The translations under genes were made by a program, and so were the position numbers. The notes below the pieces were generated by a model. It saw only the letters and a list, made by a program, of their open reading frames with translations. It was not told the DNA's origin and made no database searches. Below are positions 26,913 to 36,117 of a stretch of 64,000 bases of DNA, in pieces. Position 1 is the stretch's first letter. Each line of letters opens with the position of its first letter. Origin of the DNA: Acidimicrobiia bacterium. Lineage in GTDB: Bacteria > Actinomycetota > Acidimicrobiia > Acidimicrobiales > Bin134. The DNA lies in assembly GCA_022825005.1 (NCBI GenBank), contig JAJDYU010000076.1, positions 1 to 64,000 on the forward strand, given 5' to 3'.

Positions 26913-27757
26913 AGGTGCTGGTCACCGGTGCAGCCGGGCAACTCGGCCGCGACATGGCCATCCGCTTCGCCGCTTGCGGGCACGAAATTGTGGGGGTCTC
27001 TCGACGAGACCTCAATGTCGCCCGGCGCGATGAGGTTCTGGGCGTTGTGGGCGCCGTCCAGCCCGACGCGGTGGTGAATTGCGCGGCCTACACCGCGGTG
27101 GACGACTGCGAGACGAACGTCGACCGGGCCTATGCCGTCAACGCCGTGGCAGTGCGCAACTTGGCCGAGGCCGCTCGCCGATTCGATGCCCACTTGTGCC
27201 ATGTCTCCACTGACTATGTGTTCTCCGGCGACAAGCCAGAGCCCTATCACGAATGGGATCAGCCTGATCCCCGGTCGGTGTACGGCGCTAGCAAGCTGGC
27301 TGGCGAGCAGGAGGCTGGCGAAGCCGCCACCGTGGTGCGGACCTCATGGTTGTGCGGCAGCCATGGTGCCAACATGGTTGGCACCGTTCTGCGGCTGGCC
27401 GCCGAGGACGGTCCGATGAGGTTTGTGTCCGATCAGCGGGGTTCTCCGTCGTTCACCCCCGACGTGGCCGCGGTCATCGAGCGGCTGTGCGTTGATCGAC
27501 GACCGGGGCTGTACCACGTGACCAATAGGGGGGAGGCGTCATGGTATGAGTTCGCCCGCGAGATCATGGAGGCGGCCGGCCATGACCCTGGTCGTATCGA
27601 ACCCATTGCGACAGCAGAGTTGGTGCCACCTCGGCCAGCAATTCGCCCGGTCAACTCGGCATTGGAGAATCGTGCCTTGACCTTGGCTGGTGTGGAGAGT
27701 CCGGGTGACTTCCGAGAGCCGTTGAGGCGGCTGGTGGCGGTTCTGGTCGACCAGTAG
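26909..27757 (+). CDS. rmlD: dTDP-4-dehydrorhamnose reductase
   Basis: 282 residues. The start overlaps the rmlB stop by 4 bp. It has GAAGQLGRDM for NAD(P)H, NCAAYTAVDDCE, VSTDYVFSG, YGASKLAGE with the catalytic Tyr and Lys, and VRTSWLCG. It makes dTDP-L-rhamnose, the final product of this operon and the donor for the rhamnosyltransferases further right. It converges on the SpoIID/LytB gene with an 18-bp gap. Confidence 0.95.
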   Translation: MKVLVTGAAGQLGRDMAIRFAACGHEIVGVSRRDLNVARRDEVLGVVGAVQPDAVVNCAAYTAVDDCETNVDRAYAVNAVAVRNLAEAARRFDAHLCHVSTDYVFSGDKPEPYHEWDQPDPRSVYGASKLAGEQEAGEAATVVRTSWLCGSHGANMVGTVLRLAAEDGPMRFVSDQRGSPSFTPDVAAVIERLCVDRRPGLYHVTNRGEASWYEFAREIMEAAGHDPGRIEPIATAELVPPRPAIRPVNSALENRALTLAGVESPGDFREPLRRLVAVLVDQ

Positions 27758-27775
27758 GAGCGGCTCGCGCCGCTG

Positions 27776-30700
27776 CTAGAGCACTCCCGATTGGATGTGC
27801 CTATGGCAAGCGTCTTCCGCCTCATCTTTGGGTTCGCCGAGCGTCTTGGGTCCCTCGATGCATTTCACGATCAAGAACGCATCGTATAGAACACTTAGCT
27901 CGTGTGAGGCGTGGGGCAGGTGCTCGAGTGCCCGTTGTCGGGCTACCGCGGCCCGGCGGGTCCTAGGCAGCGAGCAAACCTCGGCCACACCGTCGCCGTC
28001 GCCGTCATGGGCATAGGTTCTCGGGCCCCCGAGGCTCTGGTTGGAGCAGAAGTCTGGGCCGTCGATGTACCCGGAGTAGAACACCGGGTCGTACACCCCG
28101 TCGGCCTCGGGTGCAGGCGACTGGGTACCGGTTCCGCCATCGGCTTGCGGGAGTGATCCCGGAACTCCCGGGGCGTTACCGGTTAGCTCCCGATACTGCT
28201 GGCACTCATCCACCCCCTCGGCCTCGGGCTCGCCGTATGTCTCTGCCACGGAGCGGCATTCCTCGGCAAGGCGGGCGGTGAAGATCTCAGGCCTCACCAA
28301 GGCAAGGTCCTCCAGTGTCCGCTGATGGGCGATTGCCTCCCGACGGGTGCCGGGCAGCGAGCAAACCTCGGCCACACCGTCACCGTTGCCGTCATGGGCG
28401 TAGGTGACCGGTCCGCCCAGGCTCCGGTTGGCGCAGAAGTCCGGGCCGTCGATATATCCCGAGTAGAACTTCTCGTCGGGGGTTGCGGGCTGAACGGGCG
28501 GTGGCGCCTGCGGGTCTGCTGGCCCAGTGGTCCCGATGGGCACTGTGGCGGCGGGAACACTGATGGAGAACAGGGTAGAGAGTAGTTGCTCGCCGCCGCT
28601 TTCTCGCGCCGCGGTGTTGACCCGGCTTTGGAGCCGATTGCCGGAGATGGTGATGGCGCGGGTCGTGCCGGTGATCCTCATTTGCGCCTTGTCCAGCCGT
28701 CCCGAACCCCCGACATTGCCCACTATCTCCAGGCTCACCAGTTGGCCCACCGCAGTATCGGGGTGGTCGTTCAGCCACCGGTTGAGCTCCTCCACGGTGT
28801 AGGAGCGCGACCAGGAGGCATACGGGTTGGATCCCTGGGTGTCGAAGGGATCGGGCTTGGACAGGAGATAGGGAAGGTCGGTGGCGAACACGTATCCGCT
28901 GCGCTCGGTATGGCCGCCGTTGGACGCCGAATAGAACGCTCGGATGGGGGCCCCGCCGTAGAACAGCACCTGCCCAGCGGTGTTCTCCACCGCTTGCAGC
29001 CAGGTGGCGGCGTCGGCGTGCTTTTCCCGGGTGTCGCCGACATACGCCTGGTCCCACACATTGGAGTACAGGTCGAATGGACGGGTCCATGAGGCGGTGG
29101 CCCGCCGTTCCCGGAGTGAGGCGCTGGCGTAGCTGCGGGCGGCGATGGCTTGTGCCTCGTGGATGGCCAGCGGCCAGTTCATAGGCGACTCGGCAATGCC
29201 CCGCAGGTATTTCTCCATGGATAGAGAGTCGAGGATTACATAGAAGCTGCCGGGATCACCACCGGATGGCACCAGGTTGATGCGGCCGTGAGAGTAGGAG
29301 TAACCGGTGTTGGACACCCTCACCGAGGTGCCGGTGGCGAAGTTGAGTTGGGCGGTCTGCCCGGGGCAGCCGTTGCCGCACACGTCGATGCCGTTGATGG
29401 TGAAGTGCCAGTGGCCGGCGTGATAGGCGACCGTGACCGAGCCTCCTGCGGGCACCCGGATATCCCCCTGGCCGTCCACAGTGATGCGGTTCGCCCCCGA
29501 GGGGGTCAGCTGGGTGCTGGTGGTGGTGCTCAGGTGGACGCGGATGGCGTCTTCAGGGTGCACCGGCTGAGCCGGAGCTTGGACCACCGGCTCTGGTGTC
29601 GTCGAAGGGCTGCCTTGCGATGTGGTGGGGAGCGCACTGTGGGGATCGGCGAAGAACTTCTCGATGGTCAAAGAGTCCAAGGTCACCCAGAAGCGGCTCG
29701 AGTCTTCGGCTATGAGATTGATGCGGCCGTGGGAGTAGGACCGGCCGGTGGTGGACACTGCCACTGCGGTGTCGGTGGCGAAGTGGAGCTGGACAGATTG
29801 GCCGGAGCAGCCGTTGCCGCAAATGTCGACGTTGCCGTACCGGATCCGCCAGAGGCCGCCGACTCGGGTGACCACCACCGGGGTTCCGGCTGGTGCCCGG
29901 ACCGCGTCGAGCCCGCTGTGGGTGATGTTCTGGTCGTCGATGGTGATCCGGTTCAACCCCTCGGGAGTGAGGGTGGTGGCCTCGGCCTTCGCTAGCACGA
30001 ACTGCACGGTGTCGTCGGGGAGGGCAGGCACAGAAGCAAGCGCGGCCGAGTTGTTGTGGGGATCGTCGAGGAACTTCTGCACCGTGAGGGAGTCGACGGT
30101 AATGTGGAACCGGGTGGGATCGCTGGCGGTGGTGATGAGGTTGATGCGGCCGTGAGAGTAGGAGAGGCCCGTGGTGGAGACGGCCACGGCGGTGTCGGTG
30201 GCGAAATGGAGTTGGGCAGTCTGGCCGACGCATCCGTTACCGCAGATGTCGGTGTTGCCAAAGCTGATGTGCCAGTGATCATCGTGGTGAGTGAAGGAAA
30301 TGGGAGTCCCCGGGGGCAGGCGGGCTGCGTCCTGGCCTCCGAAGGGGATGTTCTGATTGTCCACGGTGATCCGGTTGAGTCCCGTTGGCGTCAGGGTCGT
30401 GGTGTCGGTGGTAGCCAGCAACACCTGGGCGGCATCCCCAGCCGATGTGGGCGTTGCCGTAGATCCCGGCAATGGGTTCGGGGCGGGCGTGGGCGAGGGT
30501 GCGGGCGCGGGCGGAGCACTGCCGGCGGGGCGTCCGTAGTTCTCCACTAGGTCGGCATTCTCGTAGTAGAAGTCCAAAATGTCTTCGGCGCTGTGGCCGG
30601 CTTGGGCCCGGGCCAGCCCCCCCCACTGGCTCATCCCGACGCCGTGACCCCAGCCACTGCCAGTGAACGTGACTGACGACGAGGGATCGACGACGAGGCT

Positions 30701-30835
30701 TTGGGGCTGCGTGCTCTGCTGGGCCGATGTCGGAGCAGCGACCAGCACCGCGGCCGCGGCAGCGAGTGCTGACACGGTGGAGAAGAACCGGAAAAAGCGA
30801 GGGCGGTTCAACACCGCCAATCGCTGCCAATGCAT
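27776..30835 (-). CDS. Secreted SpoIID/LytB protein with triple CGNGC repeats and two excalibur-type domains
   Basis: 1019 residues from the ATG (a TTG twelve codons earlier has a better ribosome site). Signal peptide at 1-40, then GSGWGHGVGMSQWG, typical of SpoIID. Three repeats of about 140 residues follow, each with NRIT, ICGNGC, HFATDTAVAVSTTG and YSHGRINL; the third runs into the SpoIID/LytB amidase-enhancer domain (EAQAIAARSYA, YSASNGGHTE). The C-terminus has two copies of FYSGYIDGPDFC, DGDGVAEVC and RRxAxAxQRxLE, like calcium-binding excalibur domains. Probably cell-wall bound and acting on peptidoglycan or its hydrolases. Adjacent to rmlD. Confidence 0.85.
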   Translation of the reverse strand: MHWQRLAVLNRPRFFRFFSTVSALAAAAAVLVAAPTSAQQSTQPQSLVVDPSSSVTFTGSGWGHGVGMSQWGGLARAQAGHSAEDILDFYYENADLVENYGRPAGSAPPAPAPSPTPAPNPLPGSTATPTSAGDAAQVLLATTDTTTLTPTGLNRITVDNQNIPFGGQDAARLPPGTPISFTHHDDHWHISFGNTDICGNGCVGQTAQLHFATDTAVAVSTTGLSYSHGRINLITTASDPTRFHITVDSLTVQKFLDDPHNNSAALASVPALPDDTVQFVLAKAEATTLTPEGLNRITIDDQNITHSGLDAVRAPAGTPVVVTRVGGLWRIRYGNVDICGNGCSGQSVQLHFATDTAVAVSTTGRSYSHGRINLIAEDSSRFWVTLDSLTIEKFFADPHSALPTTSQGSPSTTPEPVVQAPAQPVHPEDAIRVHLSTTTSTQLTPSGANRITVDGQGDIRVPAGGSVTVAYHAGHWHFTINGIDVCGNGCPGQTAQLNFATGTSVRVSNTGYSYSHGRINLVPSGGDPGSFYVILDSLSMEKYLRGIAESPMNWPLAIHEAQAIAARSYASASLRERRATASWTRPFDLYSNVWDQAYVGDTREKHADAATWLQAVENTAGQVLFYGGAPIRAFYSASNGGHTERSGYVFATDLPYLLSKPDPFDTQGSNPYASWSRSYTVEELNRWLNDHPDTAVGQLVSLEIVGNVGGSGRLDKAQMRITGTTRAITISGNRLQSRVNTAARESGGEQLLSTLFSISVPAATVPIGTTGPADPQAPPPVQPATPDEKFYSGYIDGPDFCANRSLGGPVTYAHDGNGDGVAEVCSLPGTRREAIAHQRTLEDLALVRPEIFTARLAEECRSVAETYGEPEAEGVDECQQYRELTGNAPGVPGSLPQADGGTGTQSPAPEADGVYDPVFYSGYIDGPDFCSNQSLGGPRTYAHDGDGDGVAEVCSLPRTRRAAVARQRALEHLPHASHELSVLYDAFLIVKCIEGPKTLGEPKDEAEDACHRHIQSGVL
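29170..30470 (-). repeat. Three in-gene repeats of about 430 bp
   Basis: The three copies encode the CGNGC modules of the SpoIID/LytB protein. Their CGNGC codons fall near 30231, 29806 and 29368, a spacing of roughly 430 bp. Copies have diverged in DNA but keep the protein pattern, which suggests old duplications. Confidence 0.75.
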
Positions 30836-30974
30836 AGAACGTCCAAATCTGGTTGGCCGCCCGCCGGGCAATTCTCCCAGCTTCCGTCTAGGCCATCAAG
30901 TACAGGCAATTGAAATGACACAGGATGGTCAGACGGCGCTGGTCCGCCGACCAAGGTTGTCGACACCCAACTGA

Positions 30975-30980
30975 TATCTT
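30975..30980 (+). promoter_or_regulatory. -10 box for leaderless GT4 transcript
   Basis: TATCTT ends six bases before the GTG at 30987 in the 151-bp divergent gap; no ribosome site is visible. Confidence 0.45.
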
Positions 30981-30986
30981 GCGCCT

Positions 30987-32105
30987 GTGCCCAAGGCCCC
31001 TACCGCGCCAGTGAGACTGGCGGTTGATGCCACCGCCCTGCTGGTTCCCCGCACCGGCGTGGGCACGTTCACCGCCGAGTTGCTGAAGGAGCTGGGCCCA
31101 CGACCCGATTTTGAAGTGTCGGCCTTCGTCATCGGCCACTTGGGTCAGCACTGGATGCCGAGTGATATAGGCGGGAGTGTCCGCGAGATTCCGGGACGGC
31201 TCCCCTCGGGCCTGGTGCGCCGGGTTTGGAATCGATTCTCCGCCCCTAGCGTTGAATGGCTGGCGGGGAAGAGCGAGGTGGTGCACGGTCCCAACTACAT
31301 GGTTCCTCCCACGAAGCATGCGGCCACCGTGGTGTCGGTACACGACGTTGGGTTTGAGCATGATCCCCCCGTGTCCATTCCCGGAGCCCTGGGTCATCGC
31401 CAATCTGTGCGTGCCGCCATCAACCGGGGGGCTTGGGTCCAAACCGGCTCGGAATATGTCGCCAACGAGATCCGTGAAATCTACGACGTGGACCCAGAAC
31501 GGGTTGTGGCCATTCCCTATGGGGTCCGGCTGGCCCCGCCCGGGCCCCATCCATCGCCAGGAGGTCCGTATGTGCTGGCGTTGGGCTCCGCGGATCGGCG
31601 CAAAGACCTCACAACCCTGGTTGAGTCGTTCAACCAAGTGGCCGCGAAGCACAGTGGGCTTCGGCTGATCCATGCTGGTCCAGACGGTGATGCTGCCGAG
31701 GAGTTGAATCAGGCCATTGCCGACAGCCCCTACCGGACCCGCATACTGAGGCTGGGTTGGGTGGGCGAGGAGACCCGCTCTGCCCTACTGCACCGGGCTG
31801 CCGCGGTGGTATATCCGTCTCTTTACGAGGGATTCGGGTTTGTGCCGCTTGAGGCCATGCTGGCGGACGCGCCGGTGATTACCACCCCGGTGGCGTCCAT
31901 TCCCGAGGTGGCCGGCGATTCCGCCCTGTATGTCAATCCTGGCAATGTCGAGGAACTGGCCGATGCGCTGATGCGAGTGCTTTGCGAAACCGAGCTGGCG
32001 GTTGACCTTGTCATTCGGGGACGGGAACACGTAGCGGGCTTCACGTGGGCGCAGACTGCCGACGCGATGGCCGACCTCTTCCGGCTGGTGGCTTCTTCTG
32101 GCTGA
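30987..32105 (+). CDS. GT4-family glycosyltransferase
   Basis: 372 residues, GT-B fold. The N-terminal half has LAVDATALLVPRTGVGTFTAEL, VVSVHDVGFEHDP and a TGSEYVANEI segment. The C-terminal half has LALGSADRRKDLTTLVESF and the nucleotide-sugar motif YPSLYEGFGFVPLEAML. Such enzymes add mannose, rhamnose or similar sugars to lipid-linked glycans on the inner face of the membrane. Divergent from the SpoIID gene and 39 bp ahead of a triple-domain transferase. Confidence 0.9.
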   Translation: MPKAPTAPVRLAVDATALLVPRTGVGTFTAELLKELGPRPDFEVSAFVIGHLGQHWMPSDIGGSVREIPGRLPSGLVRRVWNRFSAPSVEWLAGKSEVVHGPNYMVPPTKHAATVVSVHDVGFEHDPPVSIPGALGHRQSVRAAINRGAWVQTGSEYVANEIREIYDVDPERVVAIPYGVRLAPPGPHPSPGGPYVLALGSADRRKDLTTLVESFNQVAAKHSGLRLIHAGPDGDAAEELNQAIADSPYRTRILRLGWVGEETRSALLHRAAAVVYPSLYEGFGFVPLEAMLADAPVITTPVASIPEVAGDSALYVNPGNVEELADALMRVLCETELAVDLVIRGREHVAGFTWAQTADAMADLFRLVASSG

Positions 32106-32130
32106 AGAGGTGGAGATAGAGGCAGTTGAG

Positions 32131-32136
32131 TAAGAT
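32131..32136 (+). promoter_or_regulatory. -10 box for the 32145 glycosyltransferase
   Basis: TAAGAT ends eight bases before the GTG at 32145, with no ribosome site. Confidence 0.4.
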
Positions 32137-32144
32137 TTTGCGCA

Positions 32145-35100
32145 GTGTCTGAGTCCTCGTCCGGTTCCCAGCTGCCGAGGTTGGACAACGCTCCTTACCG
32201 CATTGCCATGAGCCTGTATGAGCGGGTGCTGCCGGCGGGGAGCCGCCGGCGCAGGTGGGCGAGCGGGGCCATGGTGGTGCCTTGGGAACTGCGAAACGCG
32301 GCGATCCGGATTCGAGACGAATGGCGACGCCGCCGGGACAGCTCGGTGTCTGAAGAGGGTCCAACCCCTCAACCGGCAGTGTTGGCCTTCAGCGAGTGGT
32401 TCTATCGTCTTCCCGCCGAACGAGACGTTTTGGACGCACAGCGGGAACTCTTCGAGAAGTGGCCGAAGCCGCTGAGGGTTTGGGGGTTGGTGATCGATGA
32501 CGGGGGCGAACTGGCGGCAACGGAGAAGTCGCTGAGGGATCAGTCGTGGGGGCGGGTTGAGATCGCCAAAGTGACGCCGAGCGGGTTGGCCGAGGAGTTC
32601 CGCAGGTTGTCGCAGGACTTTCCCGACGACATGGCCTTGGTGATGCGAGCCGGGGACCGGCTGCGGCCTGATGCGGCATTTGAAGTGGCCAAGGCCGCGT
32701 GGCGCGACCCCTGGCTGGAGTTGGTCTACTGGGATGACGACCTGGATGTCGTAGGCGAGGTTTGGGACTGGCATTTGGAGGGGATGCCAGAGGGCGTCTA
32801 CTCAATCGATGATCTTGACCATTTGGGCAGCTCGCGCCTGAAGCCGAGCTGGTCTCCCGATCTGCTGGTATGCGCGAACTACATCGGAAGGGCGTTCGCG
32901 ATGCGAGCCCGGTGCCTGCGACCCGATACCGCGCTACGCATTCGGGGTGCCGGGTTGGACGACGGCTCCCTGTGGTGGGACTTGCTACTCGGGTTGGATG
33001 TGGACGACCACAAGGTGTGCCGTCTGCCCATGGTGCTTCAGACGATGGGGCGCCGGTGCGATCAGGTCGAGCCCCATCACGAGGAATTGGTGGATCGCTG
33101 GCTGGACCGCCACGGGTGGCCGGCCAGAGCACGGGCGGGGGCCAATGGCATAACCCTGGAGTGGAAGCCGAATCGAGTTGCGTCGGCGAGCGTCATTGTG
33201 GCCACCCGCCACAACCGAGAGTTACTGGATGGCGCTCTGGCGCTGATCAGAGCTGCCGACCACCCCTCCCTTGAACTGCTCATCGTGGACAACGGCGGTC
33301 GAACTGATGACAACGAATCCTGGTACGAAGATCGGGCTGGCGATCTGAACCCTCGGATCATCTGGTGGGAGAAGCCGTTCAATTACTCAGCGGTCAACAA
33401 CCATGCCGCGGCTCAGTCCACTGGCGAAGTCTTGGTGTTCTTGAACGACGACACTGCGCTTGGCCATCCTGGGTGGCTGGCAAATCTCTGCGGTTGGGCC
33501 ACGCGTCCCGAAATCGGCGTGGCAGGTCTACAGCTTGTCGACGACGACAGCCTGATACAGCACGGTGGGGCCATCATCGGGCTGAACGGTCTGGCCGACC
33601 ACCTGTTCAAGGGCATGGCCCCCCATTCCGACAGCTTGCTGGGGTCCACGGACTGGACTCGCAACACCATATCGGTCACCGGAGCTTGCCTGGCTGTGCG
33701 CCGCTCGGTGTTCGAGGAGATCGGAGGATTCGACGAGCGCTTGGAGCTGTGCGGCAGCGATGTGGTGCTCGGATTGCGAGCTAGGCAGTTGGGATACCGC
33801 AATGTGGTGTGCGCGGCCACCCCCGTCAAGCATCGGGAGTCGGCCACCCGAGGGCCGCATGTGCCCGAGGGCGATGTGTTTGCCAGCTACTGGTCTTACC
33901 AGCGGTATCTGATGGGTGGTGACCCCTACTTCTCACCGGTCCTCAGTGCGCACCACACCGAGCCAGTGCAGCGCGGTGAGGAGAGGCCGAACGTACTGAG
34001 GCAGCTCTCGGGCATGCTGGGACGGTCGATGGAGGTCTTCTACCAGCGAACCGATCCTGAGGAGGCCAATGCCCTGGCTTTGGCGTCGAAAGCCGACCGG
34101 AGTCTCACCGAGACAGTGCGCGAACAGCACCGCAGGATTCAAGGCCGCCATGAGGTGTCGACCATCAACTGGTTTGTGCCCGAGATTCAGAACCCGTTCT
34201 ATGGAGGCATCCACACGGTGTTCCGTCTGGCCGACCACCTGGCTGTACACCACGGGGTGGAGAATCGGTTCATGGTGATGACGGGACCCATGGACCACGA
34301 CGAGCGGTGGTATCGATCGGGGATCGCGGCGGCCTTCGAATCGCTGGGCAGCAGCCCGATCACCTATCACGACTCCTTCGCCTTCGAACCCGATGATGTG
34401 CCTCCTGCCGATGCGGCCATCGCCACCATGTGGACCACGGCCTACTTCGCGGCCAGCGCCCCCGCCCAGGCCCGCCGCTTCTATCTGATCCAGGACTATG
34501 AGCCGATGTTCTATCCCGCGGGCACCCTTCACGCTCTGGCGGAGCACACCTACCGGATGGGTCTCTACGGACTGTGCAACACCGCTCATTTGGCCGACAT
34601 CTACCGGGATCGCTACGGCGGGGTAGCCGATCACTTCTGGCCTGCGGTAGACGAGACCGTCTTTCACTCTCGGGGCCGCCTTCCGCCCGATCCGAACCGG
34701 CCAGTGAACGTGTTCGTGTATGCCCGCCCCGGCCACACCCGCAATTGCTGGGAGTTGGCCGCAGTCGCATTGCGTTTGGTAAAGGAACGGTTGGCAAACA
34801 GGGTGCGCATCGTGACTGCCGGGTCATGGGCGTTCCCCGAGCACATGGAGAATCTCATTACCCATATTGGCCAACTCGACTATCGAGAAACCGGCGCGCT
34901 CTACCGCACCTGCGACATCGGCATCGCCCTTACTGCGTCGGAGCACCCCTCCTATCTTCCCCTGGAGATGATGGCGAGCGGAGTGGCAGTGGTGGCGCTA
35001 GACAACCCTGCGGGGGACTGGCTGCTCCACCATGACCGCAACTGCCTCCGGGCGGTCCAGACCGCAGACGGCCTGGCCGCCGAGATTATCGCCTTGGTGG

Positions 35101-35228
35101 AAGATCCCACCCTGCGCCAACGGCTCGCAAAGCAAGGTGTAGCCGACATTGCCGTCGGCCATGCCAGCTGGGAGCAGAACTTGGCGGGAGTCTATGACCA
35201 CCTATGCGATCCCGAGCCTCACCGGTGA
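32145..35228 (+). CDS. Three-domain glycosyltransferase: GT2-GT2-WsaF-like
   Basis: 1027 residues. Domain 1 (about 105-310) is a GT2-like unit with YWDDDL (195-200) and LKPSWSPDLLVCANYIGRA. Domain 2 (about 345-570) is a second GT2 with SVIVATRHNR, FLNDDTALGHPGW (DD at 435-436) and VTGACLAVRRSVFEEIGGFD. Domain 3 (about 665-1020) resembles the rhamnosyltransferase WsaF: NWFVPEIQNPFYGGIHT, RRFYLIQDYEPMFYPAG and SEHPSYLPLEMMASG. It could join several rhamnose units in one polypeptide. It is followed by a Wzm/Wzt exporter (4-bp overlap), as in rhamnan O-chain clusters. Confidence 0.85.
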   Translation: MSESSSGSQLPRLDNAPYRIAMSLYERVLPAGSRRRRWASGAMVVPWELRNAAIRIRDEWRRRRDSSVSEEGPTPQPAVLAFSEWFYRLPAERDVLDAQRELFEKWPKPLRVWGLVIDDGGELAATEKSLRDQSWGRVEIAKVTPSGLAEEFRRLSQDFPDDMALVMRAGDRLRPDAAFEVAKAAWRDPWLELVYWDDDLDVVGEVWDWHLEGMPEGVYSIDDLDHLGSSRLKPSWSPDLLVCANYIGRAFAMRARCLRPDTALRIRGAGLDDGSLWWDLLLGLDVDDHKVCRLPMVLQTMGRRCDQVEPHHEELVDRWLDRHGWPARARAGANGITLEWKPNRVASASVIVATRHNRELLDGALALIRAADHPSLELLIVDNGGRTDDNESWYEDRAGDLNPRIIWWEKPFNYSAVNNHAAAQSTGEVLVFLNDDTALGHPGWLANLCGWATRPEIGVAGLQLVDDDSLIQHGGAIIGLNGLADHLFKGMAPHSDSLLGSTDWTRNTISVTGACLAVRRSVFEEIGGFDERLELCGSDVVLGLRARQLGYRNVVCAATPVKHRESATRGPHVPEGDVFASYWSYQRYLMGGDPYFSPVLSAHHTEPVQRGEERPNVLRQLSGMLGRSMEVFYQRTDPEEANALALASKADRSLTETVREQHRRIQGRHEVSTINWFVPEIQNPFYGGIHTVFRLADHLAVHHGVENRFMVMTGPMDHDERWYRSGIAAAFESLGSSPITYHDSFAFEPDDVPPADAAIATMWTTAYFAASAPAQARRFYLIQDYEPMFYPAGTLHALAEHTYRMGLYGLCNTAHLADIYRDRYGGVADHFWPAVDETVFHSRGRLPPDPNRPVNVFVYARPGHTRNCWELAAVALRLVKERLANRVRIVTAGSWAFPEHMENLITHIGQLDYRETGALYRTCDIGIALTASEHPSYLPLEMMASGVAVVALDNPAGDWLLHHDRNCLRAVQTADGLAAEIIALVEDPTLRQRLAKQGVADIAVGHASWEQNLAGVYDHLCDPEPHR

Positions 35229-36112
35229 CCGTGCCTGCAGGACATGGACGCTTGACAGGTCGAAACAGCCCTGAAGAGCCCCGCCTGTCGCATCTGTTTG
35301 GTCGAGGGGGTGCACTGGAACTGTGGGGGTACCGAGACTTGGTTGGCCGTCTTGTCCAGCGCGAACTCGGGGCGCGTTACAAGAGGTCGGTTCTGGGCTG
35401 GCTCTGGTCGATGCTCAACCCCGCGGCCACCCTGGTCATATTCGCTCTTGTTTTCGGGGTGTTGCTGAGATTCCTTCCTCCTCGGGCGGGCAACGACCAA
35501 TTTGAGAGCTTCGCCCTCTATCTCTTCTGCGCTTTGGTGATGTGGAATGTCTTCCACGGTGTTGTCACCGGGGCCATGGAGTCTCTGCTGAAGGCCGGCC
35601 CCCTGTTGAGCAAGGTCTATTTCCCTCCCGAGGCACCAGCGGTGGCCAACCTGCTCACCGTGCTCTTGCAAGCGGTCATCGAAGTTTCCATTTTGATGCT
35701 GATACTCATCAGCCTCTCCAATGTGAGCTGGACATTCCTGCTGTGGCCAGTGATGCTCATGCTGCTGGCGGTCTTTGCTCTCGGCATCGGCTTGGCGCTC
35801 AGCGTTTGGAATGTCCGCTACCGCGACATCAGCTATCTCACGTCGATCGCCTTGCAGTTTCTCTTCTATGCCACCCCCATCGTCTATCCGCTGAACGTCA
35901 TCCCTGAGGAGGCGCTTGGGCTGCCGGCGCGGGACCTCATCCGCCTCAATCCGCTGTCCCAATTCACCGAGGCCTCTCGCGAGCTGCTGTACGGACTGCG
36001 CTGGCCAGGGCTGCTCCGTTTGGGGGCTATGGCCCTCATCTCCCTCGGCGTGGGAGTGGCGGGCTGGCTGATGTTCAAGGCACGGACCCGCGACATTGCC
36101 GAGGAGCTGTAG
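35225..36112 (+). CDS. wzm: Polysaccharide ABC exporter permease (Wzm-like)
   Basis: 295 residues with six membrane segments of the ABC-2 type. It contains LGARYKRSVLGWLWSMLNP and VWNVRYRDISYL, typical of O-antigen and teichoic-acid exporters. The GTG overlaps the previous TGA (GTGA); an ATG seven codons earlier is possible. Together with the ATPase five bases downstream it would move a completed undecaprenyl-linked polysaccharide across the membrane. Confidence 0.9.
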   Translation: MTVPAGHGRLTGRNSPEEPRLSHLFGRGGALELWGYRDLVGRLVQRELGARYKRSVLGWLWSMLNPAATLVIFALVFGVLLRFLPPRAGNDQFESFALYLFCALVMWNVFHGVVTGAMESLLKAGPLLSKVYFPPEAPAVANLLTVLLQAVIEVSILMLILISLSNVSWTFLLWPVMLMLLAVFALGIGLALSVWNVRYRDISYLTSIALQFLFYATPIVYPLNVIPEEALGLPARDLIRLNPLSQFTEASRELLYGLRWPGLLRLGAMALISLGVGVAGWLMFKARTRDIAEEL

Positions 36113-36117
36113 GCGAG

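Noticed and set aside
29170-30470. Repeated sequence that might be a CRISPR or tandem satellite
   Set aside because: The units are about 430 bp, diverged and in one reading frame, so they are protein-domain repeats.
30836-30871. Upstream TTG start of the SpoIID protein
   Set aside because: Not excluded, but the ATG at 30835 gives a standard signal peptide with basic n-region, so it was preferred.
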